A stretch of 38,916 nucleotides of DNA, from the NCBI GenBank assembly GCA_003170295.1, contig PNAJ01000136.1:1-38916 (forward strand). Reading direction: 5' to 3'. The notes under the pieces are model-generated. The model ran no database searches and had not been told where the DNA came from. It was given only the letters and a program-made list of their open reading frames with translations. The position numbers and the translations under genes were made by a program. The stretch is from Bryobacterales bacterium. Its GTDB lineage: Bacteria; Acidobacteriota; Terriglobia; Bryobacterales; Bryobacteraceae. Below, piece after piece: positions 16,978 through 25,878 of the stretch (position 1 is the first letter of the stretch; every line of letters begins with the position of its first letter).

Positions 16978-17023
16978 AGCCGGCTCAGAAAGCCGGCTGC
17001 CGGCAAAATTGCCCGCCCCACAA
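16978..17023. repeat. Intergenic double-hairpin repeat C
   Basis: AGCCGGCT is repeated as self-complementary arms (16978-16985, 16991-16998) around CAGAA, followed by an imperfect second stem around AAAATT (16999-17016) and the tail CCCCACA. The layout matches the 8384-8427 copy although the stem bases differ. It lies between convergent genes and could terminate both. Confidence 0.78.
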
Positions 17024-17024
17024 G

Positions 17025-18134
17025 CTACTTCGCGGGGAGCGTGATTGCTTTTCCCGATTTCGCCGACTCTCGCGCGGCGGTCAGGATTTCGGTGACGATC
17101 ATGTTGTTTTCAAGTGACGACAATCCCGCGGGCTGGCGTCCGCCGCGCACGACGGCGATCAGATAGGAGATTGAATCGCGCTCGTCGGGAGCAAGCTCGG
17201 CGGGCGTTCGCGATTCTTCCTGCTGTCCCGGCAAACGCACGCGCAGCGAGTTACCGCCGATGGCATTCGCGTATCCGCGCTGCGCGTACACCTCAAAATC
17301 CTTGCGCGCAAACGGCCAGTTCCAGGAACCTTCAATGATGCCCTGCGCGTGCGGATACTCGACCAGCACTGTTGCCTCATCGTCAACGTGCGCGTAAATA
17401 TCCGGCTTGATCCGCTGCGTCATTGCAGTCACACGAACGGGGCGCTGGTTGTCCATCATCCAGGTCATCAGGTTCGCGCCGTAGCAGCCGAAATCGAAAA
17501 GGGCTCCCGCGCCGTTCTTCACCGGATCGCTGAGCCAGGAGAAAAACTCCGGCGGCACGTTGATCTCCTTCGGTCCCTGATGCCCGTCCATCGCGACCAT
17601 CTTGCGGATGTCGCCCATCGCTTTCTGGTCCTTAATGAGATTGTGCATCTCAGCGTGGCTGCGATACCAGGTGGTTTCATAGTTGACGATGACGGCGATG
17701 CCGCTATGCGCGGCTGCCTGCTGAATGGCGCGCGCGTGATCCATACTGACGGCGAGCGGCTTCTCCATCATCACCGGGATTCTCCGCGACGCGCACGCTT
17801 CTACGATCATCGGATGGTCGAAGGTGTTGGTGAACGTGGCGACCGCTTCCGGCTTTACTTTGTCGAGCATTGCGCCGAGGTCCCTGAAGAATAATGTTCC
17901 CGCAATACCGTAACGCTCTCCATATTTTTGGTGCAAGGCCGCGTCAGGGTCGAATACCCCGACCACTTCCACGTCCTTGCGATTTTTGAGCGCGCGAAAA
18001 AATCCGTCGACATGCCCATGGGCGAGTCCGGCGATCGCGACTCGTAGAGGCTTTTCGACATCCCCGATAACGGCCCGCCGGGCCTGGGCGCCGGCAAGCG
18101 AAGCGAACAAGAGCACTGCAAGAAGGGTCTTCAT
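17025..18134 (-). CDS. Exported Gfo/Idh/MocA-family oxidoreductase (paralogue)
   Basis: The 369-residue product has a signal peptide (MKTLLAVLLFASLAGAQA), a Rossmann domain with IAGLAHGHVDGF in place of GxGxxG, the catalytic MEKPLAV motif, and the C-terminal block FSWLSDPVKNGAGALFDFGCYG. It is clearly a paralogue of the protein at 12160-13221, sharing the GLxHxHV loop and the SDPVKNGAGALxDFGCY segment. It probably oxidises a sugar or cyclitol with a tightly bound nicotinamide cofactor, if active. The ATG overlaps the stop codon of the upstream PQQ-propeller gene by 4 bp. It is the last gene of the long minus-strand run. Confidence 0.88.
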   Translation of the reverse strand: MKTLLAVLLFASLAGAQARRAVIGDVEKPLRVAIAGLAHGHVDGFFRALKNRKDVEVVGVFDPDAALHQKYGERYGIAGTLFFRDLGAMLDKVKPEAVATFTNTFDHPMIVEACASRRIPVMMEKPLAVSMDHARAIQQAAAHSGIAVIVNYETTWYRSHAEMHNLIKDQKAMGDIRKMVAMDGHQGPKEINVPPEFFSWLSDPVKNGAGALFDFGCYGANLMTWMMDNQRPVRVTAMTQRIKPDIYAHVDDEATVLVEYPHAQGIIEGSWNWPFARKDFEVYAQRGYANAIGGNSLRVRLPGQQEESRTPAELAPDERDSISYLIAVVRGGRQPAGLSSLENNMIVTEILTAARESAKSGKAITLPAK

Positions 18135-19387
18135 TGTTTGCGTTTCCCGATCGTATACAGGGTCTGCGATGTGCGGAGGAAAAGTTGTCCCTCGGAGATC
18201 GCGATGGTGCTCAAACAGTAGTCGTTGACACTATTCTCGGCCAGAATCTCGAACTGCGGACCGGCTTTCAGCACCGTGGTGAGGCCGTCCTCATTGGTGA
18301 CGTAGAGTTTTCCGTCGGCCAGAATCGGCGACGCGGAATAGGTTCCGGGCTTCATGCGCTGGCCGCCGTAAACCTCCTGGCCGGTCTTGGCGTCGAGGCA
18401 CCAGACGATGCCGCGATCGTTGACGGAGTAGAAATACTTTCCGTCGGTTACCGGCGTCGGGACGTCGGGCCCGCGATCGAATTTCCACAGGACATTGGTG
18501 CCGGTGATGTCGCCCTTGCCGCCGATTTTAAAGGTTTGCAGAGGACGCTCCCGCGTGGGGGCGTAGACGAGTCCGTCGAAAAACGTAGCTGATGCGATGG
18601 TGCGGTAGTCCGCGTGATTTTCAGGATTGAAGCCGGTGACGCGCCAGATCTCTTCCCCCGTTTTCAGATCGTGACCGGTGACGACATCGCCGCCTAGCAC
18701 GATCAACTGCGTGCCGTCCTTGGTCTTCGCGATCATCGGCGTCGAGTAGGAATCGGGCGATTCGCGAATCGCGGCGGTGTGCCGCTCAATGCGCCAGAGC
18801 GTCTTGCCGGACTTTTTATCGATGCGGAGGATGTAGCTGGGGTCGCGCGTTCTCATGCCTTGCAGCACCTGCACATAGAGCGAATCTTCGTACAGCACCG
18901 GGCTCGACGCGTAGCCCCAGTTCAATCCGAACTTGCCGTAATCCTTCTGAATTTCGCGGCCCCATATTTCGATGCCCGCGAAATCAAAGCATTTCAGAAC
19001 ACCGGTGCCGGTGAGCACCCAGACGTTGTTGCCGTCGGTGACTGGGGAGGGCGACGACATGTTCTGCTTTCTCTCTTTGTGGTCGCCATCGCCGAGCAAT
19101 TTCTTCCACTCGACCTTCGGTCCTTTGCGATCGACGCACCAGAGATAGAGATTGCCGCTTTCGGCGACGTTCATGAAAATGCGATCGCCCCAAATGACCG
19201 GCGTCGATCCGCTCCAGGCCGGAAGCGCCAGCTTCCAGGAAATATTCTCGTCGGTGGTCCAATGAACGGGAAGATTTTTTTCGCCGCTGACGCTATTGGC
19301 CGTGGGTCCGCGCCACTGAGGCCAATTCTCAGCGAACGCGGCCGCGAAAAAAAACAGAAGAAGTGCGGGAATGGCTGCGAGCTTCAT
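18131..19387 (-). CDS. Exported PQQ-binding-like beta-propeller protein
   Basis: The 418-residue product starts with a signal peptide (MKLAAIPALLLFFFAAAFA) followed directly by ENWPQWRGPTANSVSGE, the standard opening of PQQ-like (quinoprotein/BamB-like) eight-bladed propellers. Repeats such as VWVLTGTGVLKCFDF, YFYSVNDRGIVWCLDAKTGQ and LYVTNEDGLTTVLKAG are blades. No dehydrogenase catalytic aspartate or disulfide motif was recognised, so it is likely a binding or scaffold propeller in the periplasm. It sits between the ABC permease gene (14 bp gap) and the Gfo/Idh/MocA gene (4 bp overlap). Confidence 0.88.
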   Translation of the reverse strand: MKLAAIPALLLFFFAAAFAENWPQWRGPTANSVSGEKNLPVHWTTDENISWKLALPAWSGSTPVIWGDRIFMNVAESGNLYLWCVDRKGPKVEWKKLLGDGDHKERKQNMSSPSPVTDGNNVWVLTGTGVLKCFDFAGIEIWGREIQKDYGKFGLNWGYASSPVLYEDSLYVQVLQGMRTRDPSYILRIDKKSGKTLWRIERHTAAIRESPDSYSTPMIAKTKDGTQLIVLGGDVVTGHDLKTGEEIWRVTGFNPENHADYRTIASATFFDGLVYAPTRERPLQTFKIGGKGDITGTNVLWKFDRGPDVPTPVTDGKYFYSVNDRGIVWCLDAKTGQEVYGGQRMKPGTYSASPILADGKLYVTNEDGLTTVLKAGPQFEILAENSVNDYCLSTIAISEGQLFLRTSQTLYTIGKRKQ

Positions 19388-19401
19388 ATCAAAAAAGGAT
19401 A

Positions 19402-22400
19402 CTACTCCGCGCGTAGTGTTTCGAGCAGAGGAGCGCGCGCGACGATTTTTACCGCGATCAACGATGCCCCGATTCCCGCCACAGGTACCGCGAGAAGTAA
19501 AAGGGCGAGCGAAGGATTCGGCAAGTGTCCGCCGCGTTGGAGAAATGCCGGCAGGATCGCGACCATCGCGCAGACCGCTCCGATTAATGTTCCGGCGATC
19601 AGCAGGTAGGCGTTCTCCGCGATCACCATTGTGCGCAAATGCTCCGGACGGTACCCGACTGCGAGCAGCAGCGCCAGTTCCTTTCGTCTCTCCATGACAT
19701 TGCGCAGCAGCACCGCTCCGAGGCCTAACGTTCCCAGCAGCAAACCCAATCCGCCGAGGGCTTGAAAGGTCGACAGGTACGTATTTTCGACGCGATGGAA
19801 GGCCGCGAGGCGGTCGGGCGTTGAGACCACGTCGAATCCGTAATCGGAAAGAGCGTCCTCTAAAGGCGCTTTGTTCGATGCCGGACCGTCGATCAGGAAA
19901 TAGCGGAAGCCCTGTTCATCGGGGAATGCGCGCGTGAAGTTTTTCTCTGAAACGATGAGTTCGCTTTGAAAGATGCTGTCGTCGACGGCGGCTACGAGTT
20001 TCACCCTTATTCCACCAGCGTCGAAGACGTCGCCGACTTTGTGGTGCAGAACGTAGGTGATTGAGTTTGCGTCGGCGATGGCAGGAATGGCTCCGCCCTG
20101 CGGATCGGCGTCGAGAAGCAGCCACGGATTTTCTGATTTGGCGATGGTCTCGGTGAAGGAAAAACGATTCAGGTGGAGAAACTCTTGGCTCGCACCGAGC
20201 ACGCGTGGAGTACGAGGTTCATAGAGGTTGAGGCAACTCGCGTCCTCACCTGGGCGCAATCGAAATGCGTAAAACTTCCCATCTTTTATGGCTCCAAGAT
20301 TCAAATTGTCGCGACCGGCGGGCGTCGAGAGATCCCAGAAAATCGGTAACAGCGATTCAGCGGCGAGAGGGAATCCTCCGGTGCCCGAGTGCGGATCGGA
20401 GGCGGCAACGGGTGGCCGGCGAAAGGCATCGAGAGCTACGACGAGAAATACGGCGGAGGAAATCAGCGCGATCACCAGCACACTGCGTCCAGGGCGATAG
20501 CTTGCGTTGCGGACGCCGAGCTTCAGGACGCTGGTAACGGATCCAGCTTGCCCGCGCAGTCGCGCCCACTCGAATAAGATCGCACCGATGAGTAGAAGTA
20601 TTCCCGCGCCGAAGAACGCGCTGGAGTCGGGAATCGAGTGCGCGAGTCCCGCACCCACCAGCGCAAGAGCCGAGATGGTCGCGAGCGCCGCGACGATTCG
20701 CAGCCATCGAGTGCCGCGCTTGGGGTTCTGCTCAACCGCGCGATTCCCGGAGAGTAGATCGCGCGGCGAACTGCGCTTTAGGCTTCGCAACGTCGCGAGC
20801 ACGCATAACAGCGCGATCAAAACGCCTGCGATTCCGCCGCCTGCGAGCGAGGCCGCGGAAACGTGCAGGGTGAGCAATCCGGTTCCCACCGCGCCGCGCC
20901 ACCACGTCTTCAATCCGTAAAGCAGGAACGCAGCGTAGGCGACGGCTCCCATCGATCCCGCGACGACTCCTGCAATCGACAACAAGAATCCTTCCGCAAC
21001 GAACAAGCTCCGGATTTTCGACGCCGGGAATCCGACGGCGCGCAAAGTTCCGATCTCGCGCAATCGCTGGCCGATGCCTAGTTGAAAGAACAAACCGGTC
21101 AATAACAGGGCGGAGACGACCAGAAAGAAGCTGAAGTAGGTGAAGTATTCTCCGAAATCGCTAGAACCCGAGGCTTGTTTGAGCGACTGCGCGCGAGGCT
21201 CCACAACCGCCATTCCGAGGGCTTGTGGATCGATGAGCGCCCGCAACTTCTGTGCGAGCTCTGTAGTGGAAATTCCTTCGACGCGCACCGAGGTCACTTT
21301 GCCGAATCGCGATCCCCACAGCTTTTGCCCTGTTGCGAGCGAGACAAAAGCTTTCGGAGCCGTCCTATATTTCTTCCAGTACTCCTCGTCGCGGGGATGC
21401 ACCTTTTTCAAGTCGACGGGAAACGGAGGGTCCCAATCGCCGATGGTCTGCGCCTCGGTGATGCCGGGATATTCGGGCGTCAAATCGCGGTCGACGGCGA
21501 TTCCGGTCATTGGAAGGATTTTTGTTAACTTGAACTTCGCGGTTCGAGTGACGAGGGTGCCTGACGGCTCCCAGTAAAAATAGTCGAGTGTCACTTCGTC
21601 GCCCGTTTTTGCGTTGAGGTCTTTCGCGGCCCAATCGTCCAAGGCGATTCCATCCGCCGGCAGGTCGTTGCCAATGGCTGCAACAATCGAATACGGCACT
21701 TCTCGATCGCCGATGCGAATGCTGTTGGCAACGTAGGTGAAGATGGGCTGCGCTTTGGAGCCGGCGGCTTGGGAAACGATCGCGACCAACGCATCGCTCA
21801 TCACGGCGCTTGCGGTTTCGACGGATAAGCCAGCGGGCACCGTTCGGATCTTGATGCCGAGATCGTCAAGGGTCACTTTATCTTTCGGAAACGCGGCCGA
21901 CGGGAGTAACAAAGTGTTGACGCGGGAAGCCTGCGCCAGATCCCGCTGTAACCGGCGAAGAGACACGTAGATCGCTGAAACATCGCCCTGTGAGGGCTGC
22001 AACGCGAATTCGGGAGCGTCGGCGGTCGCGGTGAGACGCAGTGTCCTTCCCGAATCTTCCTTGCGTCCCTGCACCGATTCGCGCGGAATCGCCGATGGCT
22101 TTTCGACGCGCAACAAAATGGGGCCGCGTGTCGGCATGCCGAGTTCGCGGGCGAGCGCTGGCGTCAGTCGAGCTTCCGTCGACGACGGCGCGGGCTGCGA
22201 ATATCCGTTGAATTGGAAGAATCGATCGTCAACGCCATAGACCGCGACCTTCGACGCGCGGCGGCCGCTCGTCTCATTCGTGACGACGCCCTGCATCACG
22301 ATCAGCGGCACTGCGCCTGGCACTTCGGTCGCGAGCTGTTCGCGAAAGAACTGTGCGCTTGTTACTACGGCTTCCGTTTTTTCCAATCGCGATAAGACGA

Positions 22401-22536
22401 GATCGCGGAGGCTCGCGCGCACGGAATCGCCGACCAGCAAGGCTCCGGAGAGCACGGCAACCGCCGTGGCAACGCCGAGAATCACTGCGAGATTCGTGCG
22501 CCAATAGTAGAGAAGACTTCTACGAACGAGACTCAT
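19402..22536 (-). CDS. Large ABC transporter permease (FtsX/MacB type)
   Basis: The 1044-residue protein has two FtsX-like permease domains. An N-terminal helix (LLYYWRTNLAVILGVATAVA) is followed by a periplasmic domain, and helices near residues 545-690 include FTYFSFFLVVSALLLTGLFF. A second set ends in GLGLLLGTLGLGAVLLRNV, MERRKELALLLAVGYRPEHL and a final helix. MacB-like systems use conformational coupling to move lipoproteins, peptides or drugs, or to drive periplasmic enzymes, rather than classic import. The frame is open further upstream, but ATG 22536 is chosen because it overlaps the ATPase stop codon as ATGA and homology begins there. It partners with the ATPase at 22533-23210. Confidence 0.9.
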   Translation of the reverse strand: MSLVRRSLLYYWRTNLAVILGVATAVAVLSGALLVGDSVRASLRDLVLSRLEKTEAVVTSAQFFREQLATEVPGAVPLIVMQGVVTNETSGRRASKVAVYGVDDRFFQFNGYSQPAPSSTEARLTPALARELGMPTRGPILLRVEKPSAIPRESVQGRKEDSGRTLRLTATADAPEFALQPSQGDVSAIYVSLRRLQRDLAQASRVNTLLLPSAAFPKDKVTLDDLGIKIRTVPAGLSVETASAVMSDALVAIVSQAAGSKAQPIFTYVANSIRIGDREVPYSIVAAIGNDLPADGIALDDWAAKDLNAKTGDEVTLDYFYWEPSGTLVTRTAKFKLTKILPMTGIAVDRDLTPEYPGITEAQTIGDWDPPFPVDLKKVHPRDEEYWKKYRTAPKAFVSLATGQKLWGSRFGKVTSVRVEGISTTELAQKLRALIDPQALGMAVVEPRAQSLKQASGSSDFGEYFTYFSFFLVVSALLLTGLFFQLGIGQRLREIGTLRAVGFPASKIRSLFVAEGFLLSIAGVVAGSMGAVAYAAFLLYGLKTWWRGAVGTGLLTLHVSAASLAGGGIAGVLIALLCVLATLRSLKRSSPRDLLSGNRAVEQNPKRGTRWLRIVAALATISALALVGAGLAHSIPDSSAFFGAGILLLIGAILFEWARLRGQAGSVTSVLKLGVRNASYRPGRSVLVIALISSAVFLVVALDAFRRPPVAASDPHSGTGGFPLAAESLLPIFWDLSTPAGRDNLNLGAIKDGKFYAFRLRPGEDASCLNLYEPRTPRVLGASQEFLHLNRFSFTETIAKSENPWLLLDADPQGGAIPAIADANSITYVLHHKVGDVFDAGGIRVKLVAAVDDSIFQSELIVSEKNFTRAFPDEQGFRYFLIDGPASNKAPLEDALSDYGFDVVSTPDRLAAFHRVENTYLSTFQALGGLGLLLGTLGLGAVLLRNVMERRKELALLLAVGYRPEHLRTMVIAENAYLLIAGTLIGAVCAMVAILPAFLQRGGHLPNPSLALLLLAVPVAGIGASLIAVKIVARAPLLETLRAE

Positions 22537-23210
22537 TTGGCTTGCAGTTGGCCCTCGACCAACTCGAAGACCTTCGGGAATCGACTGGCGAGTTCGGCAC
22601 TGTGGGTCACGACGACGAGGATCGTCTTCGACGCTCGATTCATTTCGAGCAGCAGGTCCGCGACCTGCGTGGCGGTGTGCCGGTCGAGATTGCCGGTCGG
22701 TTCGTCGCACAGTAGCAGTTTCGGATTGCGAATCATCGCGCGGGCGATCGATACGCGTTGCTTTTCTCCGCCCGACAATTCGGACGGACGATGATCGAGA
22801 CGATGCGACAGACCCACTTGATCGAGCAACTGCTTTGCGCGCGATTCGGAGTCGGTCTCGCTTGCGCCCACCATGGTCGGGATAAGAACGTTTTCGAGCA
22901 CGGTACACTGCGGCAGCAGGCAATGATCCTGAAAAACGAAGCCGACTTCACGATTGCGAAACGCGGAGACATCTTTGTCGGAAAGGATGAACGGATTACG
23001 CCCATCAAGCGTGACGTCGCCGGATGTGGGAGGCTCTAGCGCGCCGAGGATGTAGAGCAGCGTGCTTTTGCCGGTGCCGGAGGGACCGATGATCGAGATC
23101 GCGTCCCCGGCGGCAAGTGAGAGAGTCACGCCGTTCAAAATCCGCAGAGGGCTGCCCCCAGGGGTCGCGTAGGATTTACAAAGATTTCTGGCTTCGAGCA
23201 ATTCAGGCAT
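22533..23210 (-). CDS. ABC transporter ATPase (LolD/MacB type)
   Basis: The 225-residue ATPase has Walker A GPSGTGKST, Q-loop FVFQDHCLLPQ, signature LSGGEKQR, Walker B LLLCDEPTGNLD and an H-loop VVTHS. The sequence class (QDHxLLPQxTVLENVLIPT; EPTGNLD) is that of LolD/MacB ATPases that pair with FtsX-type permeases, here the next gene. The ATG at 23210 is chosen because the ATPase domain starts at MPELLEARNLCKSYAT; it overlaps the end of the glycosyltransferase gene by 8 bp. The frame is open upstream but that stretch only shadows the glycosyltransferase. Confidence 0.93.
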   Translation of the reverse strand: MPELLEARNLCKSYATPGGSPLRILNGVTLSLAAGDAISIIGPSGTGKSTLLYILGALEPPTSGDVTLDGRNPFILSDKDVSAFRNREVGFVFQDHCLLPQCTVLENVLIPTMVGASETDSESRAKQLLDQVGLSHRLDHRPSELSGGEKQRVSIARAMIRNPKLLLCDEPTGNLDRHTATQVADLLLEMNRASKTILVVVTHSAELASRFPKVFELVEGQLQAK

Positions 23211-24495
23211 CCTGAAATACTGGGAATTTTTGATGCGCGAAGATTTCGACGGTTCGCTCGGCCATCGCGTCGACACGATAATGCTCGCGCACGCCGGAGT
23301 GGGCACGGCGGGCGAGGTTGCCGCGTAATTCACGATCGCGGAGAACGGTAAGCAGACCGTCCGCGAGGCTCTGAGGATTCTCGGGCTTGACCAAAATTCC
23401 ACCGCCGGTCTTGCGAATGATTTCGGGAAACGCGCCGTGATCGGGCTGCACCACCGGTATGCCCGCAGCCATCGCCTCCAGCACAAACATTCCCTTGGGA
23501 TCGGCGTATACGGTCGGTGTCGAGAGCACGTCGAGACTTTCGAGATAAGCGATCTTCTGCGTCCGATCGAGCGCGCCGTGGTATCGAAAATCGAGGCCCC
23601 ACTCACGCAATTGTTTTTCAATACCATTCAAATACGGGCGATGCTCCGCCGCCATGTAACCTGCTGCTTCTAGCGTACAATCGAATCCAGTTTCCCTCAC
23701 GATCTTGTACGCGTCGGCCAGGATGTGCATTCCCTTTTCCGGCGCGATGCGCGCGAAGTAGCCGATGCGGGGCCTTTCATTTGCGGAAGAAGGCTCGGCG
23801 CGATAGCCATCCGTCGTGACTCCCAGCGGCGCGATCTCCATTTTGCGATCGGGAATGCCGAGGTAACGGCACATGAACTCGGCGTAATACTCGCTGACCG
23901 CCAAAAAACAATCGACGTGCGGAATGTTTTGGCGGATCAGATTCAGCGCGCGTGTCTTGTAGGGCTCCTGCAGTCCTTCGAGAAACAGGTCCTCGCCTTG
24001 TAGCGTGCAGCAGATGGGGCTCTGGAGCGATTTCTTGAGAGGCGCCGCGAGGCCGATGAGGAGCGTGTATGGCAGATTGACAACATCGGGCCGAGGCTCC
24101 GATTCCAGCCACTGCAGCAACTTTTGCAATTCTTTTTTGAGGCGCCCATGCTCGACTTCGAGCATCGAAACCGTCATCTCGCCCAGGAAATGAGGGTCCA
24201 CGGGAATGGTACTCTTCGCGGCCATTTTCAGGGCAGCTTTGGAGTCCCACAGTTTGTCGAGCAACCAGGGGGTCTTCCGGAACAACGCGTAATTCTGCTC
24301 CAGATAGACGCTGATGCCACCAAAGAATATTTTTTCGTTCGATACATTCGCGTCATCTGTAAGCGTGGGCGTGTAAAGAGGTAGTAGCGTGACATCGTGC
24401 CCCAGCTTCATCAACGCCGCCGCGAGCGAATTGTCGCGCAAGCATGTTCCGCAGTACATGCTTGCTGCACCGGCGGTGAGCTGGAGGATGCGCAT
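23203..24495 (-). CDS. GT4-type glycosyltransferase
   Basis: The 430-residue product has the GT-B two-domain layout. The N-terminal domain starts MRILQLTAGAASMYCGTCLR. The C-terminal domain contains RIGYFARIAPEKGMHIL and DPKGMFVLEAMAAGIPVVQP, where the last E of the EX7E-type motif binds the nucleotide-sugar. It would transfer a sugar from an activated donor to an unknown acceptor in the cytoplasm. A CxxC (YCGTC) in the donor-free loop is unusual but looks intact. Being upstream of an ABC exporter suggests a link to a surface glycan or glycolipid, which is inference. The frame is open to 24576, but that extension translates the two palindromic repeats, so ATG 24495 is preferred. Confidence 0.87.
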   Translation of the reverse strand: MRILQLTAGAASMYCGTCLRDNSLAAALMKLGHDVTLLPLYTPTLTDDANVSNEKIFFGGISVYLEQNYALFRKTPWLLDKLWDSKAALKMAAKSTIPVDPHFLGEMTVSMLEVEHGRLKKELQKLLQWLESEPRPDVVNLPYTLLIGLAAPLKKSLQSPICCTLQGEDLFLEGLQEPYKTRALNLIRQNIPHVDCFLAVSEYYAEFMCRYLGIPDRKMEIAPLGVTTDGYRAEPSSANERPRIGYFARIAPEKGMHILADAYKIVRETGFDCTLEAAGYMAAEHRPYLNGIEKQLREWGLDFRYHGALDRTQKIAYLESLDVLSTPTVYADPKGMFVLEAMAAGIPVVQPDHGAFPEIIRKTGGGILVKPENPQSLADGLLTVLRDRELRGNLARRAHSGVREHYRVDAMAERTVEIFAHQKFPVFQDA

Positions 24496-24504
24496 AGAAT
24501 GTTT

Positions 24505-24583
24505 AATCGCGCACAACGCATTCGCTGTGCGCTCAATTTGTCTGAATCGCGCACAACGCATTCGCTGTGCGCTCAATTTGTCT
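24505..24583. repeat. Two tandem copies of a 39-bp unit with a 24-bp palindrome
   Basis: The 39-base unit at 24505-24543 is repeated exactly at 24545-24583 (period 40). Each unit contains GCGCACA-N10-TGTGCGC, whose centre also pairs partly (CG-CATT-CG), giving a long imperfect palindrome. They fill the 96-bp gap between the glcF-like stop codon and the glycosyltransferase start. They could be paired operator sites, a double terminator, or a duplicated dispersed repeat. Confidence 0.9.
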
Positions 24584-24591
24584 TAAGAATA

Positions 24592-25878
24592 TCAGACGGT
24601 TTGGCCACCAGTTCGATAGGCTTCGTCGAGCACTTCGACCACGTGCGATACGCGTTGGCCGTGCCCGTGGCGCTCCACGCCGGCGCGAAGCTGCAGCATG
24701 CAGCCTGGATTCGCGGTGACGATGCGATCGGCACGGGTCGAGTTGACCGCCTGCATCTTTTTTTCCAGCAGCGCCAGCGCCATATCGGTGTGCACGATAT
24801 TATAAATTCCCGCGCTGCCGCAACAGAGATCGGACATCGGCATCTCCTTCAGCGTGAGCCCCGGCACTTGCCGGAGCAGTTCGCGGGGAGCCGACCGCAC
24901 ACGCTGCCCATGCGCAAGATGGCAGGAATCCTGATACGTCACGACCTCGCGAACTTTGCCCATTCTCGGGTTGAGATCGATGGAGGCGAGAAACTCGTTC
25001 ACGTCTTTCATGAGACCCACAAATCGCCGCGCGCGCTCCGCGTAGGCAGGATCATGCTCCAGCAATTCGTCGTATTCCTTCAGCGTGGAACCGCATCCGC
25101 CGGCGTTGGTGAGGATCGCGTCGAATGCGGCATCGGCCAGTGCATCGATATTCTTCCGCGCCAACTTGCGAGCGCTCTCGCGCAGACCCGCGTGAACATG
25201 CAAAGCGCCGCAGCAGGTTTGCCCGCTATGAATCGTCACTTCGCAGCCGTTGGCTTGGAGCACGCGCACCGTAGCTTCATTGAGGCGAGCGAAACAAAGG
25301 TTCGCGATGCAGCCCGACAGCAGTGCCACGCGATGTTTTCGCTCACCTTGCGCCGGAAACACGCGACCCATGTAGCGATAGAAAAATGGCGTTTCGACGG
25401 ACGGCGCAAGCGATTCGACTTCGCCGAGCTTGCCGATTTTCTTCAGGATTCCCGAGGCGCGCAGCAAGCGCTGCACGCCGCTTCGTTGATAAAGCCACAA
25501 GCCCCCGCCCGCGAATTGCAACAACGTTCGGCTCGGAAGCAGATAATCGAAAACCAGTTTCCGGATGATGCGAGCGGCGATTGGCCGCCTGGTGCGCCGC
25601 TCAATATCGGCGCGCGCGGCTTCGATCAGCCGGCCGTACTTCACGCCCGAAGGGCACGCTGTTTCGCAGCCACGGCAGGCCAGGCAGAGATCGATGTGCT
25701 CCTGATACGCCTCGGTGATCGGCGCTCCGTTCGCTACCTGGACCATCTGATAGATACGTCCGCGCGGCGAATCCATTTCGACGCCCAATTCGCGATAGGT
25801 CGGGCACGCGTTCAGACACAGTCCGCAATGGACGCACTTGTCGAGATCGGCTCGCCGCGGCGCGTCAGATACGGCCAT
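24592..25878 (-). CDS. glcF: Glycolate oxidase iron-sulfur subunit-like protein
   Basis: The 428-residue product has two 4Fe-4S ferredoxin motifs, C15-C18-C21-C25 (CVHCGLCLNACP) and C65-C68-C71-C75 (CLACRGCETACP). These are followed by two CCG domains (SGCIANLCFARLNEATVRVL with CCGALHVHAG; SCHLAHGQRV with LCCGSAG). This is the GlcF/LldE-type architecture that passes electrons from a flavin dehydrogenase subunit towards quinones, in glycolate or lactate oxidation at the membrane. It overlaps the upstream GlcE-like gene by 14 bp. A GlcD gene is not in the window, so the flavin partner may be encoded elsewhere. Confidence 0.9.
   Translation of the reverse strand: MAVSDAPRRADLDKCVHCGLCLNACPTYRELGVEMDSPRGRIYQMVQVANGAPITEAYQEHIDLCLACRGCETACPSGVKYGRLIEAARADIERRTRRPIAARIIRKLVFDYLLPSRTLLQFAGGGLWLYQRSGVQRLLRASGILKKIGKLGEVESLAPSVETPFFYRYMGRVFPAQGERKHRVALLSGCIANLCFARLNEATVRVLQANGCEVTIHSGQTCCGALHVHAGLRESARKLARKNIDALADAAFDAILTNAGGCGSTLKEYDELLEHDPAYAERARRFVGLMKDVNEFLASIDLNPRMGKVREVVTYQDSCHLAHGQRVRSAPRELLRQVPGLTLKEMPMSDLCCGSAGIYNIVHTDMALALLEKKMQAVNSTRADRIVTANPGCMLQLRAGVERHGHGQRVSHVVEVLDEAYRTGGQTV

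Noticed and set aside
16909..17024. Short frame after the M20 gene (MVPMLNWKESIVTAIIV...)
   Set aside because: It runs into hairpin repeat C and has no ribosome-binding site.
22537..22923. N-terminal extension of the large permease
   Set aside because: It is an out-of-frame shadow of the ABC ATPase gene; the ATGA overlap at 22533-22536 marks the real start.
24505..24583. Possible CRISPR fragment (two identical 39-bp units)
   Set aside because: There is only one base between the units, no spacers and no cas genes; they are palindromic tandem repeats.
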